This document shows positions 1 to 8,795 of a DNA stretch of 64,000 nt, in pieces. Within the stretch, counting starts at the first letter, position 1, and each line of letters starts with the position of its first letter. The translations under genes were made by a program, and so were the position numbers. Source of the DNA: Myxococcota bacterium (GTDB lineage: Bacteria; Myxococcota; XYA12-FULL-58-9; JALHOP01); NCBI GenBank assembly GCA_022842935.1, contig JALHOP010000017.1:83606-147605 (forward strand), read 5' to 3'. The notes below the pieces were generated by a model, which was given only the letters and a program-made list of their open reading frames with translations, was not told the DNA's origin and searched no databases.

Positions 1-344
1 CGACGCCAAAGGAACGGGCGGTCTGCCAGCAGTCGTTTGAGATTGGTGGGATCGAACTGGGCAAACTCTCGTACAACCCACTTTGCCTCAGGAGCTGTCA
101 GGGCTTGAACGGTCCCCTTCTCCAAGATGGTCCGAACGCGGGCCGGGTCGATTCCCACAGCTCTTTTCGTAGCGCCGGAGACAGTCTGTCCCTCAATCCG
201 AGCTTCAATTCGCGGGAGTTGCTTGCGGAGTGCCTCGAAGCTACTAACGACCTCGTCGCCTCGAGCTTGCATTGCCGCGGCGATCGAACGCGCTTTGTTC
301 GTCAACTGCGCAAGGCCGGTAGCGTCGTCGAGACGTCCGGTCAC
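1..344 (-). CDS. zorC: ZorC-like protein, N-terminal part (cut by window edge)
   Basis: An open frame starts with GTG at 344, overlapping the ZorB-like stop codon as GTGA, and runs off the window at base 3 (114 codons). The visible part is helical and charged and ends with Leu-Leu-Ala-Asp-Arg-Pro-Phe-Leu-Trp. In type I Zorya the gene after zorB is zorC, an EH-signature-domain protein needed for defence. Position, overlap and overall character fit, but the diagnostic C-terminal part lies outside the window. The name therefore rests mainly on gene context; another Zorya effector is possible. Confidence 0.55.
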   Translation of the reverse strand, partial: MTGRLDDATGLAQLTNKARSIAAAMQARGDEVVSSFEALRKQLPRIEARIEGQTVSGATKRAVGIDPARVRTILEKGTVQALTAPEAKWVVREFAQFDPTNLKRLLADRPFLWR

Positions 345-1195
345 AGACTCGTTCCCCCGAAGTCGGGCAGCGCCTGGATCTTCATTACGACTTTCCGCTG
401 CTTGCTGTCCTCGGCAACAGTCGTCTCCCAGTCTTTCGTTGCTGCCGGCCCGCGACCCGATACAACGAAAAGATGGTCGAGACACTGCGCCAAACCCAGG
501 CCCCCCGGAGCCGGGGGAGCGTCGCCAATTGCCTCGCGGAGCGCGAAAAACACTTCCTGAGCTCTTGCTCCGCTGAGGCGGACATTGTTGTAGAGCTTTT
601 CCGCCGTCTTTGCCTGCACCCCCCTCGCGAGCTCTTCTCGATTCGCAATGGCTGCAGTGCCACATCGAGCGGACGTACCAGCCCGCACCGCATCCGTGTG
701 CCCTTCGAGTGTGATTGAGAGCTTGGCTGAGGGTGCGTTGTGGCTGGGCGCCGACATCCCCAGGCTGGTCGGGTCATTCTCAAGCGCGAACTGGCAGACG
801 TTGCGAAGCACAGGGTCTGCAACCTGCTGGACGTTTGAGCGGCGCTTAGAGCGCGGGTGATCAACTAAAGCGCAGGCGCCCTTTTCGAAAGTTGCCGCAG
901 TGAACTCGATCTCCAACCCAAATGCACCGTCACGCTCGACGGTAGCGATCTCTTTGGGCAACTCCGCGCTAAGCGTCGAGAACAAGCGTTCGACTGCATC
1001 CCGCGTCGACACGATCTTGTTCTCGTAAAGCATGGCTCGTTTGGAAGCAGCTTCCTTTTCACGCAGCGCGCGCTTCTCGCTCTGCTGCGCACGCACCATA
1101 AAAATGACAGCGATAACGAGAAAGATGGCAGCGATTCCCGCCATCAGGTCCGTCAGCGAGTGCGAGAAGCGGTCAGATGGGCGAGCGGCGGCCAT
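341..1195 (-). CDS. zorB: ZorB-like OmpA/MotB-family stator protein
   Basis: A 284-residue protein with one N-terminal membrane helix (about residues 14-35) and a C-terminal OmpA/MotB-like peptidoglycan-binding domain. That domain carries EGHTDAV, an N-x-x-LSGARA segment, and an RKVVMKI strand at the end. Asp16 sits at the start of the membrane helix, as the proton-carrying Asp does in MotB and ZorB. In Zorya, ZorB pairs with ZorA to form a proton-driven inner-membrane motor anchored to peptidoglycan. It starts 3 bases after the ZorA-like stop and overlaps the next gene by 4 bases, so the genes are almost certainly co-transcribed. Confidence 0.8.
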   Translation of the reverse strand: MAAARPSDRFSHSLTDLMAGIAAIFLVIAVIFMVRAQQSEKRALREKEAASKRAMLYENKIVSTRDAVERLFSTLSAELPKEIATVERDGAFGLEIEFTAATFEKGACALVDHPRSKRRSNVQQVADPVLRNVCQFALENDPTSLGMSAPSHNAPSAKLSITLEGHTDAVRAGTSARCGTAAIANREELARGVQAKTAEKLYNNVRLSGARAQEVFFALREAIGDAPPAPGGLGLAQCLDHLFVVSGRGPAATKDWETTVAEDSKQRKVVMKIQALPDFGGTSL

Positions 1196-1198
1196 CTC

Positions 1199-3199
1199 CT
1201 ACGCCACGTTTTCAGGGCGGCTTGTAAGATCCTTCGACAGGGACTGCATCGTGTGACTGAGTTCCTCCATGTTCTCCGCGAGCCCACCGGTACTCAACTC
1301 AAGGACACGCTGAACATCCTCCGCAAGCCGCTTCCAACCTAACTCGAGCTGTCGCTGCTGACCCGCAAGCGTCTCGCCGTATTGATCAAACACGCCGCGG
1401 ACAACCGGCATCAAGCGTTCTTGGACCAAGGTCGCGAGCTCCTTGTGGTCCGCTAGAAGAGACGCCTCTTCTTGGATACGTCTTTCGAGCTGCTCAACGA
1501 CGACTTTCGAGTTGGAGGCAAACGTCGCCATAGTCTGACTCGCTCTTGCGGCGCCCTCTACGACCGCATGCGCAGCCTCAATCCCCTGCCGAGCACCGCC
1601 CAGTGTGGCCCTTAACTCATCGGCGAGGCCACGAAATCCTTCGAGACTCGCCTTGAGCTGTCGCTGAACTTCAGACACAGCTTGGTGAGCTGCCGCGATC
1701 TCATTTGAAAACCTCGCGACGTTGCCACCCGCCAACGCGTTAAGTTGCTGCAATTGCTGGCTGACTTGTTGAAGACCGCCAGAGGAAACGCGCATGAGAT
1801 CATCGACGAGCTGTTTCCCCGATGACGAGATGCTTGTTTGCAAGGAAGTCGCAGACTCGGCCGCGATCGAGGTCACAGCTCGCAGAGCTTGCTGCGAGGA
1901 CTCTTGGACCTCTCGGTTGGAGTCAACAAGGGCCTGAATCTGACTATTCAGCTGAGCCTTAGCCGAAGCGCTCTCCTCTGCCTGCGTACGGAAGCTCATT
2001 TCAAGGTCAACCCCGACACGTTGCAGTCGTTCCGCTAGACTCGGCAACACGTCCCTGAGTTCCGCCATCGCGGCCACCATGTTTGCAGATTCCGATTGAA
2101 ACCCGCCGGAGAGCGTATCGCGGAGCACTTCCGCGTCTTGCCGAGCTCGCCCAGCCAACGTTGCGTTAACGGCGTTGAAGCCCTCAGCCGCCGCGGAGCC
2201 AATTGCTGAAAACTGATCGACAAGCTTAGCCGTAAGCCTGTCCTCGATCTTGACTGCGAGCGCTCCCAATTCGGCCAACTTGCTTGAGATCCGGTCGCCA
2301 AGTTCGTTGCGCATGAGCTGGCTCAAATGGGCCTGCACATCCTGACCAATCGTCGCGACCGAAACGTTGACGCTTTCGAGTGCCTTCAGTTTGCTCTCGA
2401 GCCTTGTCACTGCAGCGGTGGCAATCTGCTCAAACATCAACCGGTTCTCGGCAGCGATCTTCGTGCTCAAGGCGCGGTCAGCCGCGTGGCGGGCCTCGGC
2501 CAGACCCTCACGATAGACAGCGCCGCTAACAAACGCCTCGCGATGAGGCCAAAGCACGCGACGAGCCTCGCTCTCCAGCCGTGCGGACTGAGCCCGGTCA
2601 GTCTCGTGGAACACAAGGCTCAACACCAAGCCAGCCGCGGACACAAAAAACTTCGCGCCCATGGTGCCCACCGCGAGAGCAAGTTCCTCATTGGCAGCGT
2701 GTCCAGTGTCCGCCCCAAGCAGAGCCGTCGTAACATTCGTAACGAGAACGAGGGCAATGAGTCCGAACGTAAGCACCAGCGCGATTGCCGTCAGATTCTC
2801 AGCCAAGGCCATGCAGACGCGACCGGGAAGGCTCGCGCGTTGGCGGTAGCTTTTTGCCGATTCGAGAAAGGCGGTCGACGGGTCTTGCTCCGCAACCCAG
2901 CGTTGCGTCCCGCGAGCATTCGGATTTGGTCGAAGCGCACTTGCGAGCGCGTGAAGTGGCACTGTCGCGTCCACGGCGCTGAGTTGGGAACTCACGAGCT
3001 GAGTGAGCTTCTCGAGGAATCCGTCATCGGCGCTACTCAGCAATTTCATCTGGGCTGTGTACGCTCGTCGCGCGGCGACCTGGCCCGAGACAAAAACCAG
3101 GAAGATGATCGCGACAAGAATCTCTGGTCTTTGGAGGGCCCACGACAGGATGGAAATCAAGCTCACCTCACGGACTCGCAGTGCTCGGTTGATCGCCAA
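1199..3199 (-). CDS. zorA: ZorA-like MotA/ExbB-family motor protein with long coiled-coil tail
   Basis: A 666-residue protein with membrane helices near residues 26-44, 135-157 and 175-197. The last contains AKFFVSAAGLVLSLVF, resembling the MotA/TolQ/ExbB core found in ZorA. About 450 residues of predicted helix and coiled coil follow, rich in Ala, Glu, Gln, Ser and Leu. ZorA homologues project such a tail into the cytoplasm; it is proposed to transmit invasion sensing to the DNA-acting components. The start overlaps the SNF2 helicase gene by 32 bases. The length is near that of characterised ZorA (about 700 residues). Confidence 0.8.
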   Translation of the reverse strand: MAINRALRVREVSLISILSWALQRPEILVAIIFLVFVSGQVAARRAYTAQMKLLSSADDGFLEKLTQLVSSQLSAVDATVPLHALASALRPNPNARGTQRWVAEQDPSTAFLESAKSYRQRASLPGRVCMALAENLTAIALVLTFGLIALVLVTNVTTALLGADTGHAANEELALAVGTMGAKFFVSAAGLVLSLVFHETDRAQSARLESEARRVLWPHREAFVSGAVYREGLAEARHAADRALSTKIAAENRLMFEQIATAAVTRLESKLKALESVNVSVATIGQDVQAHLSQLMRNELGDRISSKLAELGALAVKIEDRLTAKLVDQFSAIGSAAAEGFNAVNATLAGRARQDAEVLRDTLSGGFQSESANMVAAMAELRDVLPSLAERLQRVGVDLEMSFRTQAEESASAKAQLNSQIQALVDSNREVQESSQQALRAVTSIAAESATSLQTSISSSGKQLVDDLMRVSSGGLQQVSQQLQQLNALAGGNVARFSNEIAAAHQAVSEVQRQLKASLEGFRGLADELRATLGGARQGIEAAHAVVEGAARASQTMATFASNSKVVVEQLERRIQEEASLLADHKELATLVQERLMPVVRGVFDQYGETLAGQQRQLELGWKRLAEDVQRVLELSTGGLAENMEELSHTMQSLSKDLTSRPENVA

Positions 3200-6026
3200 T
3201 TAGGTCAGCAGCGGTGATCTCGAGATCCTCCACAGGTGTGAGGAAATCGCGAGCCACAGCGCGTTTCGCTTGAATCCGCGCGTTCAGCTGCGCATCGAAT
3301 CCACTCTCGGGCGCCCCAGGATGGTGCAAGAGCGGGTAGTAGACATGCACTGGACGCGTTTGCCGCATCCGGTAAGCGCGTCCTGTTGCCTGGTCTTCCT
3401 TCGCAGGATTCCACCATCGCCCGTAGTGAATGACGTGGTTCGCGGCTTGAATATTGAGACCCGCACCAGCCGACCGCGGGCTCAGGATGAGCACATTGAA
3501 TCCCGGGTGGCTGCTAAAGCGGTCAATGATTTCATTTGCTCGGTCGCGCGCCCCAGGACTTCCGTTGATGACGTCGACACGAGGGAGCTTGAACTCCCGC
3601 ATGCAGAGTGAAGCCAAGATCCACTGCATGTCCCGCCAGAACGTGAAGATCAGTGCCTTCTCATCCTTAGCGGCAATGGTTTGGAGGATAGCGAGCGTGG
3701 CCCTCACTTTGGGGTTGGCGCCCGTTGTTGGTGTGAGGGCCGCTTCTCCGTCGAGCAACTGCGGGTGCTGATAGAGCTTCTGAAGTCGGTCGATGACAGC
3801 GAAGGGTCCGCGACCCGCCATCTCGCGTCGCACCACCGTCTCTAGAGCAGCCTCGTGGGGCGTCATTTCCACTGGCACAAACTGAGGCTCCACCATCTTG
3901 GGCACATCGCGCAGAACGTCTTTTTCTCTTCGCAAAACGACCGAACGCTGGGTCGGGTAACCGAGACGGCGTCGCACGTCGGCGATGCCCGCCTCACCGC
4001 GCTTCTCGTACGCAGCCTCGAACTCCGTACGCGTCCCGAATGCTCGCCGATCACTGCGCTGCTGCAGGGCTTCGAAAATGGCCCAAAGATCTGAGAGACG
4101 ATTTTCTACCGGCGTGCCGGTGAGGCCGATGGCGAATTTGCGCTTGAGTCCCTGTGCGGCCCGAGCGCGTTTCGTTGTCTCGTTTTTGATCTCTTGAGCT
4201 TCATCAAATACGACGTGCTCAAAGTCGAGTCGGAGAAGCGAGAGCTGATATGCCGAAAGCGTGTCGTAGTTGGTAAGGATGAGGCGATGGCGTGCTAGCG
4301 CGTCGATTGCAAGCGAGTTGCCCCGACGAAAGGCGTCGAGCCCTGGCCCGTGTAGGATGACTGTGTTCGCGAACACCTCGTCTCGAAAAAATTCGTTTAA
4401 CTGCGTGCGCCACCCCTCGAGCAGGATGACTGGCGCTACAACCAGGTCGGTCCCTCGCCGCTGTTCGGCAAAACGAAGCGCGAGAAACGCTGCCACTTGT
4501 AACGTCTTGCCGAGCCCCATGTCGTCAGCCAGGAGGACGCCAGGTTCGTTCCGTCTCGCGTGCTGGCAGAGCCACGCTATTCCGCGTCGCTGATGTGGCT
4601 GTAGACTAATCGAAGGGCGAAGCAGCTCGCCAAGACGGTCCCAGGGCACGATACTCTCGTCGATCAAGGGGCCGTTGACATCGAAATTGGTCTGGGAGAG
4701 TTCTTCGATGATGGCGGTGTAGCGCTTCCCCGGCTGCTCAAGCGCGCGTGGATCCCCCTCCTTCGAAGCGTCTTCATGCAGACGCACTGCTCGACGGACC
4801 GTATCCACGAGCTCGGACGTCGCTGCGATACGACGTCCTTCGTAGGTCACCGTTTGGGAGCGGCCGGCGAGTGGGGGCTCGCGAGTCACTGCGAGCGCCG
4901 CCTCACTTAGAAATCCTCTAGCGTCTTCGGCCGTTGGCATCGTGACTGAGGTTCGAGGACCTCCAGCGCCCTCGGTCATCGTGAGCTCGAGGAACGGCGC
5001 CGACGGATCAGTATCCCGGCCGACCCAGCTCCGACTCTCGGCGACAAAGACGAGAGCACGCTGGGAGCGCGCAACCTCAAAGCCAAGAACACGGTCCGCA
5101 TAGGCACTCAGGTCGATCGACGGATCCGGGTCCCACCCTTCCGGAATGACTAGCGAGGGGTCTGCGACTTCGGCGCGCGCTCTGCTTACGGGCACACGCT
5201 GTCGCTTCTTCGCTTCGCCCGCTAGCTTCACCACTTCGGACGGCAAGAGCATTGGACGAGATGCGTCGGCAGCGAGAATTCCAGTTGCGGGGTCCAGAGC
5301 ATCGAGCGGAACAGGTTGGGTCTCACCTCCCTCGGTGATCGCCTCGAGCTGCAGAGAGACCGTTGGCTGCGCAGTGTCGCCTGGAACCCACCCCAGTTTG
5401 AACCGCGTAGGTGTCTGCACTTCGAGCTTCGCTAGGTGCGCGTCGAAGGTAACGACGAGACGGCCTTCAAGCAGAATCGCGGCGCGGTCGAGTATCGCTC
5501 GTACTCGCGCCCAGCGAGCTAGCTGTTCCTGGCGGCTCGAGCCCGGGTGAATTCGCGACTCGCGAATCGCAAATGCTACAACCGGTAGCCACGGGCGATT
5601 ACCGGGCCACCGGGGTTCCGCGCCGACGGCGACCTCTTGGTCGTCGACGACAAAGACGAGCTGAGACTGAGCTGCTCCGACAAAGCCGACAACAGAAACG
5701 TGTACCCGCTGCGTCGGGAGGCTGAACACATCCGCAAGACAATGATGCAGCGCGACCCACTCCTGCGTGGTCTCGACGTCGCCAGTTGCGGGGAGCTCAC
5801 CAAGCGTGCACCACCGGTCAAAGGTGGTGACGATGAAGTCTCCATCGACTACGGCCGCGCCCTCAGTCTGCGAAAAAATCCAACGAACGCGCTCGCGCGC
5901 GAGGTCACTAAGGCGACTAATTTCTAGACGTAGGTCCACAGGTGTCCCGACAGCACATCCCCGCATTTGCAGTTGCGACGTGCAGAGGGGGTATTCCGCG
6001 CTGGCGCGAAAGCGCGAGCTATCCAC
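3168..6026 (-). CDS. zorD: SNF2-family helicase, ZorD-like
   Basis: A protein of up to 952 residues. The C-terminal half is a complete SNF2 ATPase: Walker A in ADDMGLGKT near residue 505, a DEAQ box near 605, LTGTPVEN, and a C-terminal RecA lobe ending in QATGRAYRMRQ. The N-terminal half (about 1-450) has no motif I recognise. In type I Zorya, ZorD is the SNF2-like ATPase/nuclease that degrades phage DNA. Here the gene comes first in the operon instead of last. The start is uncertain: Met21 (5966) and GTG at 5939 are alternatives, and the first about 30 codons may be fortuitous because they abut rpoC debris. Confidence 0.75.
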   Translation of the reverse strand: MDSSRFRASAEYPLCTSQLQMRGCAVGTPVDLRLEISRLSDLARERVRWIFSQTEGAAVVDGDFIVTTFDRWCTLGELPATGDVETTQEWVALHHCLADVFSLPTQRVHVSVVGFVGAAQSQLVFVVDDQEVAVGAEPRWPGNRPWLPVVAFAIRESRIHPGSSRQEQLARWARVRAILDRAAILLEGRLVVTFDAHLAKLEVQTPTRFKLGWVPGDTAQPTVSLQLEAITEGGETQPVPLDALDPATGILAADASRPMLLPSEVVKLAGEAKKRQRVPVSRARAEVADPSLVIPEGWDPDPSIDLSAYADRVLGFEVARSQRALVFVAESRSWVGRDTDPSAPFLELTMTEGAGGPRTSVTMPTAEDARGFLSEAALAVTREPPLAGRSQTVTYEGRRIAATSELVDTVRRAVRLHEDASKEGDPRALEQPGKRYTAIIEELSQTNFDVNGPLIDESIVPWDRLGELLRPSISLQPHQRRGIAWLCQHARRNEPGVLLADDMGLGKTLQVAAFLALRFAEQRRGTDLVVAPVILLEGWRTQLNEFFRDEVFANTVILHGPGLDAFRRGNSLAIDALARHRLILTNYDTLSAYQLSLLRLDFEHVVFDEAQEIKNETTKRARAAQGLKRKFAIGLTGTPVENRLSDLWAIFEALQQRSDRRAFGTRTEFEAAYEKRGEAGIADVRRRLGYPTQRSVVLRREKDVLRDVPKMVEPQFVPVEMTPHEAALETVVRREMAGRGPFAVIDRLQKLYQHPQLLDGEAALTPTTGANPKVRATLAILQTIAAKDEKALIFTFWRDMQWILASLCMREFKLPRVDVINGSPGARDRANEIIDRFSSHPGFNVLILSPRSAGAGLNIQAANHVIHYGRWWNPAKEDQATGRAYRMRQTRPVHVYYPLLHHPGAPESGFDAQLNARIQAKRAVARDFLTPVEDLEITAADLIGDQPSTASP

Positions 6027-6066
6027 AATACCGGACTTTCTGGCAAGTCACGCCCAACGCGTGGGT

Positions 6067-6382
6067 TTACCCGCTCAAACCCGTACCCGCCGGGATCAAC
6101 CGCCCCATGATGACGTTCACCCTGTGCTGGCCGGCAACCGCTGTTCATCGCGCGCTCATTCTCGAGCTAGAACTCGGTCTTCTCCACCTGCTCGTCGATG
6201 AGGAACGTGGTGTCACCAACGTCCTTCACGCGAACGCGGCCCAGCATCTGACGGCAACTGCACTCAATGTGCTTGTCGTTAATGCGGACGCCTTGCAGAC
6301 GGTAAACTCCCTGGATCCCATCGACCAGGTAGCGACCGAGCATCTTCTCGCCCATGACGCGGAGGATGTCGTGCTGTCCCGG
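6067..6382 (-). pseudogene. rpoC: rpoC (RNA polymerase beta') 3' fragment, decayed
   Basis: The minus strand encodes [10 protein letters not shown], then [15 protein letters not shown] and a [13 protein letters not shown] segment. A TAG follows, then LENERAMNSGCRPAQGE in the same frame. After a frame change comes VIMGRLIPAGTG and a stop at 6067. These are signatures of the C-terminal region of bacterial RNA polymerase beta' in the right order. About 45 residues between RPAQGE and VIMGRL are missing, and both ends of the gene are absent. It is a non-functional fragment just upstream of the Zorya-like operon. Confidence 0.85.
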
Positions 6383-6416
6383 TCAGACGTAGCTCTCCGT
6401 CAACAACATGCATGAC

Positions 6417-6443
6417 TCACGACCTGGATGTGGATCCGCTAAA
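6417..6443. repeat. 27-bp repeat, copy 1
   Basis: A 27-base stretch that recurs at 15378-15404 with one mismatch; it contains GGATCCGCTAAA. Here it lies about 30 bases beyond the stop of the secreted protein at 6476-7306. In the second copy it forms the 3' end of an internally deleted relative of that protein, which implies the two loci share ancestry. Confidence 0.7.
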
Positions 6444-6475
6444 CCGGTGTAGCACGACGGAGACAGCCAGCAACA

Positions 6476-7306
6476 TCACAACGACTCGTTGAGCGAGGTG
6501 TTGTCGACGCTGGGCGCTGAACGGACGCGCATGGAGAGCGCCCAATGCTCGAGCTCGATGCTGTGACGCTTGATGTGGACGGCGTGGGTCTTGTCGTCGT
6601 TGAACATGGAGACCTCGAGACGCGTCTGCCCGACGATCCAAGCCACCCGTTCGCCGACGATAAAGGGGTCACCAAGTTGCTTCTCGAAGCTCTTCAAGAC
6701 CTTCGAGAAGAGATTGAAGGCGTCCTCAGTCGACGTCGCATGAACAGCAACGTCGATTGCAACGAGTCGGTCGGCCATGACCATGTAGGACGTGGTGGCC
6801 TCGCGACCGTATTGTGCGCCGACCGAGGCTAGGCCAACGCCGCTGGGCTGGACGTTGCGAACGCGCGCGCGGATCTCACTCTCCGACATTCCCCAGCGCA
6901 ACGCCCCGAAGCCATCCCGGGAACGATAGCGACGGAGTGCCCGAAGTGCTTTGGCTTCGAGCTCGACGCGCGCACGTGCAACGCGCTCGTGCAACGCCCG
7001 CTCGAGTCGCGCCTTGCACTCCTGTGTCTCGCGAGCGCTGCGCGCCGCTTCCCAGAGTTGCTGGTGGCAAACGCGCCAGTAGCGTTTGTCGAACTCCAGG
7101 CCGGGGATCGGTGCGGCGAGCAACTCTGGCGCGTACGAGTACGGGTCAACACCTGGGTAGCTCTCGAGCCGCGGCCTTCCGTGGCGCGCGTTCATGAAGT
7201 CGAGCTCGACGAGAGCTTGGGCGCAGTTGTTCTCTTCGAGCTGGGCGGCCTCGAAGCACTGGTGCGTTGGCGCGGCGAGGACCATGAACATGAGCAGAAA
7301 GAGCAT
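6476..7306 (-). CDS. Hypothetical secreted protein
   Basis: I do not recognise a named family. Starting at the ATG at 7306, the protein is 276 residues. It has a short hydrophobic signal sequence (MLFLLMFMVLAAP) followed at once by CFEAAQLEEN with a further Cys, so it may be a lipoprotein or have a disulfide. A basic helical stretch near residues 115-150 precedes GFGALRWGMSESEIRA, a motif resembling short repeats in other secreted proteins, and a C-terminal beta-rich part. A longer reading frame begins at 7372 but would bury the signal peptide. A drastically shortened relative lies at 15371-15532. Confidence 0.6.
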   Translation of the reverse strand: MLFLLMFMVLAAPTHQCFEAAQLEENNCAQALVELDFMNARHGRPRLESYPGVDPYSYAPELLAAPIPGLEFDKRYWRVCHQQLWEAARSARETQECKARLERALHERVARARVELEAKALRALRRYRSRDGFGALRWGMSESEIRARVRNVQPSGVGLASVGAQYGREATTSYMVMADRLVAIDVAVHATSTEDAFNLFSKVLKSFEKQLGDPFIVGERVAWIVGQTRLEVSMFNDDKTHAVHIKRHSIELEHWALSMRVRSAPSVDNTSLNESL

Positions 7307-7540
7307 CGATGAGCCCCCTTGGACGACTCCTGGACCGTACGCCGCGCATCGGACGTAGAATGTCGCTCTCAACGGGGCTCGCGGTTGATTGCCAAGGTCG
7401 TTCGGTGGCTCGGCGGCGACCGATGCGACGTCACATGTGCAACGTGATGGTCCGTCCCTGGAAGGTTGTGTAGGGCCCGAGTGCCCGCACCATCTCGCTC
7501 GCGCGCAGGTCCGCTTGAATCGCGGCGATGGCCTCTTACG

Positions 7541-7656
7541 CGCGAAGGCGTCCCACTCGGCATCAGGGTGCCTGAGGAGAAATGCTCGGGTCTCCCTGAC
7601 GGCCTCTTTGAAGCCCTTCGCGGTCGGACCGGAACCCAGAGCTGCACGAGCTTGTC
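7541..7656 (-). pseudogene. DUF3018 (MazE-like antitoxin) remnant
   Basis: The minus strand carries KLVQLWVP, then a one-base frame change, then a segment matching GFK-EAVR-TRAFLL-HPD-EWDAFAR. This is the same core as the DUF3018 antitoxin gene at 11580-11888, and the DNA is closely similar over about 115 bases. Two frame changes and an unrelated N-terminus show it is dead. It follows a remnant of the helicase C-terminus, reproducing the gene order at the second locus. Confidence 0.6.
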
Positions 7657-7741
7657 GAGCCCCGGGTCGCTACCTCGGCGTGCCTGGTGGCTCGTTTCGC
7701 GGCCCTGCCCTCCGTGGCAACGAACACCAGCGATTCGGCAG

Positions 7742-7829
7742 TCATAGGCTCTCCGACTCGACCACCCGTTCGAGATAGCGAAACGACCCGTCCGCGAGCT
7801 TCATCTGCCCCGGCGTCCGGCATTCCCAG
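7742..7829 (-). pseudogene. C-terminal remnant of a second RecB-nuclease/helicase gene
   Basis: About 88 bases encode ECRTPGQMKLADGRFRYLERVVE and a stop. They align with the last 28 codons of the nuclease/helicase gene at 11913-15374 (ECRTPRQMRLADGLFRYLERVV) with a few substitutions. Similarity ends abruptly at 7829 (12002 in the other copy). This is the tail of a duplicated or deleted helicase copy. Confidence 0.7.
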
Positions 7830-7892
7830 TGGCCGCCGTCAACGCCGCCCCGGCCGCGTCCAGGTCACGCTGCGTCATCCGCCGCGATTCTC

Positions 7893-8795
7893 TCACCGCC
7901 AAGGTCCACCAGCACCCCAGTGTTTCTTAAACGTGCCCCTCTCCGACAACGGCTCCTCGACGAAGCGAGCCACGCCTTCGACGACTGAGGCGAGGTCGCC
8001 GATATCACTGCCCTCCACCGCCCGCGAAAACGCAGCCCACTGCGTCTTCTTGACCGCGTCGTCCGCGAACTCGCGCGTGAGCGCCATAGGCAGCGACGTG
8101 CGGAGCGGTGTGCCCCGGCGCGCGAAGGTTGCACGGATCGCACGCGCGAGGGTCTCGCCGTCAAAGTCGAACATTCTGGACAGCACGAACAGGTCGTAGA
8201 AGTCCTTCATGCGACTGTTCGCGAGGCCGAGCTTCACCATCGCCTCGAGCTTCTCGGCCACCACCGTCTCGCGTGGGTAAGCTCGGAGCTTCGGCGCCGG
8301 GAACTCGAGCAGTGCAGGGAACTCGACGACGCGTGCCTCCGGCGTAATCGCATCGCCGAAGCCAATGTCGACCTGGAGCCGAACCTTCGCCGTGGCCACA
8401 TGACCGATGAGGACGACGCGAATGCCGCCATATTGTTGCTCTTCGCGGATCGGCCCGAGCTCGAGCGAGGCAGCGTCGAAGCGGACGCCGTCGTCCTCGA
8501 CATCGAGGGCGAGGACGTCGGCAAAGACGGATCTGATGCGCTCCACACTGGGCTCGCCAAAGCCTAGTAGATCGACATCGCGCGTCGCGCGGTGTGGATG
8601 GCCGGTCCACAGCGTGAACAATGCCGCGCCTTTCAGGACGAACTGGGGACCGTGCGCCGAGCTTGCGAGGCGATAGAGCAGTCTTTCGTTGGCGTAACGT
8701 GTCAGGAGGAGCTGAAAGTCCTCACCGCGCCGACGTGCGAGCTGGAGCAAGCGGTCACGAACGGAGGCTCCGATGTTCTTGGGCGCCTTCGTCAT
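7893..8795 (-). CDS. abiEii: AbiEii-type nucleotidyltransferase toxin
   Basis: A 300-residue protein of the AbiEii/AbiGii nucleotidyltransferase family, the toxin of type IV toxin-antitoxin systems, which can act against phage by abortive infection. FVLKGAALFTLWTGHPHRATRDVDLLGFG carries the family's glycine motif and the R-x-T-x-D-V-D-L metal-binding site near residues 55-80. VVAEKLEAMVKLG and NSRMKDFYDL further on are also typical. The chosen ATG at 8795 overlaps the stop of the upstream antitoxin gene as ATGA; longer starts would run through the antitoxin gene. The length is normal and the gene appears intact. Confidence 0.85.
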   Translation of the reverse strand: MTKAPKNIGASVRDRLLQLARRRGEDFQLLLTRYANERLLYRLASSAHGPQFVLKGAALFTLWTGHPHRATRDVDLLGFGEPSVERIRSVFADVLALDVEDDGVRFDAASLELGPIREEQQYGGIRVVLIGHVATAKVRLQVDIGFGDAITPEARVVEFPALLEFPAPKLRAYPRETVVAEKLEAMVKLGLANSRMKDFYDLFVLSRMFDFDGETLARAIRATFARRGTPLRTSLPMALTREFADDAVKKTQWAAFSRAVEGSDIGDLASVVEGVARFVEEPLSERGTFKKHWGAGGPWR

